From assembly GCA_905147135.1 (NCBI GenBank), contig LR990048.1, forward strand, positions 3,828,563 through 3,892,562: 64,000 nucleotides of DNA, read 5' to 3'. A model generated the notes under the pieces. It saw only the letters and a program-made list of their open reading frames with translations. It was not told the origin of the DNA and searched no databases. Positions 61,052 through 64,000 of this stretch are shown piece by piece. The DNA is from Blastobasis lacticolella (taxonomy: Eukaryota > Arthropoda > Insecta > Lepidoptera > Blastobasidae). Numbering within the stretch: the stretch's first letter is position 1; every line of letters starts with the position of its first letter. The translations under genes and the position numbers were made by a program.

Positions 61052-61490
61052 TTTTTTTTTTTTTATTTTTTTTTTAGACTATCCAGGCATTTGACCGCCA
61101 TCTCACCTGGTGGTAAGTGACGATGCGGTCGAAGATGGAGCATGCCTGTCTAGGAACAGCCTATTCACTCTAGCCTTGAAGGCGTCCAGATTATAGTGAT
61201 CAGGGAACACACTCGCAGGCAACGCGTTCCATTCCTTAGCCGTTCGCATTATAAAGGTTAAACCAAAGCGGCTCGTGCAGCTGGAAGATTCACGACATAA
61301 GGATGAAGCGCTCGCCCGGATCGCGTTTCCCGATGGCGGAAAGGGGCCGGCGGAATGAGGTCGTGCAACTGTTTCGCACACTCTCCGAAATGCAACCTAT
61401 AGAATACCGACAGACACGCAACCCTACGCCGATGCTCGAGGCTCTGACATAAAATGACATGAATGAATGAATAAAAATGACATATTATTT
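61052..61490 (-). pseudogene. Jockey-group LINE 3' end with poly(A)
   Basis: The minus strand begins with SLEHRRRVACLSVFYRLHFG, continues ECAKQLHDLIPPAPFRHRET and HPYVVNLPAARA, then after one frameshift RFGLTFIMRTAKEWNALPAS, VFPDHYNLDAFKARVNRLF and a stop near 61103. A short 3' UTR ends in an A-rich tail, seen as the T-run at 61052-61075. The copy is 5'-truncated to the last 120 codons with a single frameshift, so it is fairly young. Confidence 0.83.
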
Positions 61491-61689
61491 TAGTTTCAGA
61501 ACACAGCGTCTGCAATCCTATTTCACCAGCAGTACTAAGACAGGTCCTTAGTCAACGCTGTGTGTCTTGAAGAAATATAACATAAATGCCAATGCCAAGC
61601 AGAGCCGGACCGCGCCCGACATAATATATAGGAACCTATATTATAGTTAAGAAAACAAAACACCTAAAAGTACAGCAAGAGTAAGCCAG
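61491..61689. other. No feature recognised
   Basis: Short flank between two LINE remnants. Confidence 0.35.
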
Positions 61690-63056
61690 TCCACCAAGGC
61701 AGCACCCAAATTCACGAATTAAGGAAGCTTCTACTCTCTTCTCAACTTCTACGACTGCAATCCCCTGATGACATCTCTCAATTTAGGCGACTTAATCGAC
61801 GGATTGCCAAGTCTCTGACTCGCGACATATGCCGCTTCAATATTACCAATATTGAGGCGGCGATCGAGAGGAACAAAGGCTCTAAAGTCTTTGCAAGAGA
61901 TCTGTCGATTGGACAGAGCCAGCTGACGAGACTGAAAAACGGACGACGGCAGAGTTGTTTCGACGAAGTCCAAGGTATGGAGGGAAGTCGAGAAGTTCTA
62001 TAGACAGTATGGCAAAAGACCCCAGAGCCAAGTTAACCCGACACTACACCGAAGATATCCCGGACAAGATTAGTATGGCTCTCAAACAGCTCAAGAACAA
62101 CAAGGCGCCGGGTGAAGACGGAATTACGGCTAAGCTTCTGAAAGCGGGTGGCAAATCTGTGCTTAAGACCCTTCAGAAGCTGTTCAATTCCGTCATCCTC
62201 GAGGGACAAACGCCGGAAGCTTGGCACAGAAGCATAGTGATATTGTTCTTTAAGAAAGGTGATAAGGCTCTCGTGAAGAACTTCAGACCAATATCGCCCA
62301 TGTGTATAAGCTGTTTTCGAGAGTAATTACGAATCGTCTCGCACGCAGGTTTGATGACTTCCAGCCTCCCGAACGAGCTGAATTCCGACAAGGTTTATAC
62401 ACTACGTACATACGCTGCGGCAGGTTATACAGAAGACCGAAGAGTATAACCGGCCATTATGCTTGGCGTTTGTGGACTATGAGAAAGCCTTCGATTCGAT
62501 CGAAACCTGGGCAATGCTTCAGTCTCTACAGCGGTGCTAAATTGACTTTCGAAGCACTGAAGTATTTGCACGAAAATGCCACTATGTCAGTTCGGCTCCA
62601 GGACAAGACCACAGAGCCTATTCAGCTGCAGCGAGGTGTTAGACAAGGTGATGTTATATCACCAAAGTTGTTCACCGCTGCACAGGTCTAGGATATCTTT
62701 AGACTTCTGGACTGAAACGGACTTGGCATCAATATTAACGGCGAGTACCTCACTCACCTCAGATTTGCTGACGATATCGTAGTCATGGCTGAAACCCTAG
62801 AGACCTGGGCTAAATGCTCGATGACCTCTGTAGCGCCTCTCAACAAGTAGGTCTTAAAATGAACATGGTCCATGTTGTGCCTACTCCAGTAACCGTTGGA
62901 GGCACTCCACTTGAAGTTGTTGAAGACTATACATACCTGGGACAAATAGTCCAGCTAGGTAGGTCCAATTTCGAGAAAGAGGTCAATCGAAGAATCCAAC
63001 TCGGCTGGGCAGTGTTCGGGAAGATACGCCATATATTTTCAGATAACAGTTCAAAA
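61690..63056 (+). pseudogene. RTE retrotransposon ORF2, decayed and truncated at both ends
   Basis: Reading through several frame changes: DDISQFRRLNRRIAKSLTRD, RNKGSKVFARDLSIGQSQL, then the RT domain LKNNKAPGEDGITAKLLKAG, FFKKGDKALVKNFRPIS, YKLFSRVITNRLARRFDDF, FVDYEKAFDSI (62467-62500), RLQDKTTEPIQLQRGVRQGD, HLRFADDIVVMAE (62758-62793) with the DD pair, and YTYLGQIVQLGRSNFEKEVN. It stops matching after FGKIRHIF (about 63040). The N-terminal endonuclease and the C-terminal tail are absent. Numerous frameshifts make it inactive. It is the longest RTE copy here and a reference for the six RTE fragments. Confidence 0.88.
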
Positions 63057-63734
63057 TTCACTAATAATCAGTTTCAAGTTTTGTTGCATGAGTATAAAAG
63101 CTGACGAGAGCTCTTATAACACTTCAAGCTTAATCATTTTTGTATAGTACTGATTTTCTTTTTTAAATCTTAATATAAGTCTTTTAAAGATACGCTATTC
63201 AGTTTAAAAGAGACGAGACCGCTGTAAGATGCATAATTTCTGGTGTGGCAGCATCTCTTTGCATAATTTTGGTATCAGTTTTCAATATACTGCTTGGTGC
63301 TAAACAATTTATTTTCTGAACTCTTCAAGCTGTATTGCATTTCATATCAAAACCAGTTGTTCAGTAGCTGAATATTTGTTAGGTTTTGCAAAGCAGAACG
63401 CTGCATAATTGAAAACAAGTAAGCTCTTACAACGAAATTATAGCGATTTAAGCGCAGGATACGTATTTATACAGCTTATAGCGTTAACAAACATGAGTTG
63501 ATGATTTTTTTACAGAGAATAACTGGAAAATGTTATAAGGCTTCGAGTCGAGCCGTCTAAAGTTCAAGTACGAGTCGAAATTTTACGGTTGAACAGGATT
63601 CCGTACATTGTAGTTTTAAATATAGCTAAAAGGTTTTTGTTTTTTAATTAATGAAAACCTTAACAAACTATGGTTTTATTAGAAGTAATTTTCTTAAGTT
63701 ATTAAAAAGAAAAATGCTGTATTGGTATCATTTA
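63057..63734. other. AT-rich stretch, no feature recognised
   Basis: No frame or known repeat. Confidence 0.35.
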
Positions 63735-64000
63735 TTATGTCATACGGTAGGCAAACAGGCAAGCGGGCTACCTGATGGAAAGTGGTCACCACTGCTTATA
63801 GACATTAGCAACACCAAGAGTATCGCCAATGTGTTGCCCACCTCTATAACTCGTTGCTCTGGCAGCAAAAAGGCAAATGCCACTCCACTGCCAAAGCTAC
63901 GGTTCCCCAAATCCCCACCCCATGGAGCACTGAAAACTTACTCACCGGCAGAAACACAATACTATTTAAAAGAGTATTATTTAGCTGCGATATTCTGTAA
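63735..64000. repeat. Repeat F, cut by window end
   Basis: CATACGGTAGGCAAACAGGC, CTACCTGATGGAAAGTGGTC, GTATCGCCAATGTGTTGCCC, CAGCAAAAAGGCAAATGCCA and AAAGAGTATTATTTAGCTGC align with 49218-49485 without large gaps. The element continues beyond the window. Confidence 0.75.

Noticed and set aside
1..64000. CRISPR array, operons or bacterial promoters
   Set aside because: The sequence is clearly eukaryotic and transposon-rich; the direct repeats are minisatellites and segmental duplications without spacer structure.

Overview
This 64 kb window looks like transposon-rich nuclear DNA of a moth or butterfly. Evidence for Lepidoptera is the mix of repeats: RTE retrotransposon ends with (GAT)n tails, two tRNA-derived SINE families, jockey/CR1-group LINEs with an FP-like ORF1, and Helitron-like repeats. 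These kinds of element are familiar from lepidopteran genomes; the species cannot be named. I found no host protein-coding gene, rRNA or tRNA gene. Every long open frame belongs to a mobile element.

Layout. 1-15 kb: SINE, RTE-tail, Helitron-like and MITE debris in otherwise anonymous AT-rich DNA. 15.4-20.6 kb: an array of degenerate TTGGCGCC repeats, followed by an apparently intact two-ORF CR1/L2-group LINE (ORF1 16269-17609, ORF2 17566-20379, (TTGAA)n tail). 20.6-32.6 kb: more SINEs and decayed LINE 3' ends, including an internally deleted RTE copy with an 11-bp target-site duplication (TSD). 32.9-35.4 kb: a 5'-truncated, frameshifted LINE whose C terminus carries a zinc knuckle and a PD-(D/E)XK-type (R2-like) endonuclease. 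36-46 kb: SINEs, a non-autonomous Helitron, a 153-bp MITE with 59-bp perfect inverted arms, and a 32-copy heptamer minisatellite. 46.6-52.8 kb: the least repeat-dense part, perhaps intronic or intergenic host DNA. 56.5-60.9 kb: a second CR1-group LINE with truncated ORF1 and full-length ORF2. 61-64 kb: a minus-strand jockey 3' end, a decayed RTE, and a repeat cut by the window edge.

How the elements relate. The autonomous LINEs supply endonuclease and reverse transcriptase. Several short families carry 3' ends that suggest dependence on them: repeat family E shares its 3' end and (GAT)n tail with the RTE element. SINE family B is tRNA-headed and makes 15-17 bp TSDs. Names used here: SINE-A (tRNA head, tail of TTTA type, about 250 bp), SINE-B (tRNA head, tail of GAT type, about 345 bp), and repeats C, D, E and F are my own labels. 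I saw no new multi-gene system. The most notable items are structural: nested and snap-back SINE copies, perfect fold-back elements, the heptamer array and the R2-like endonuclease LINE.
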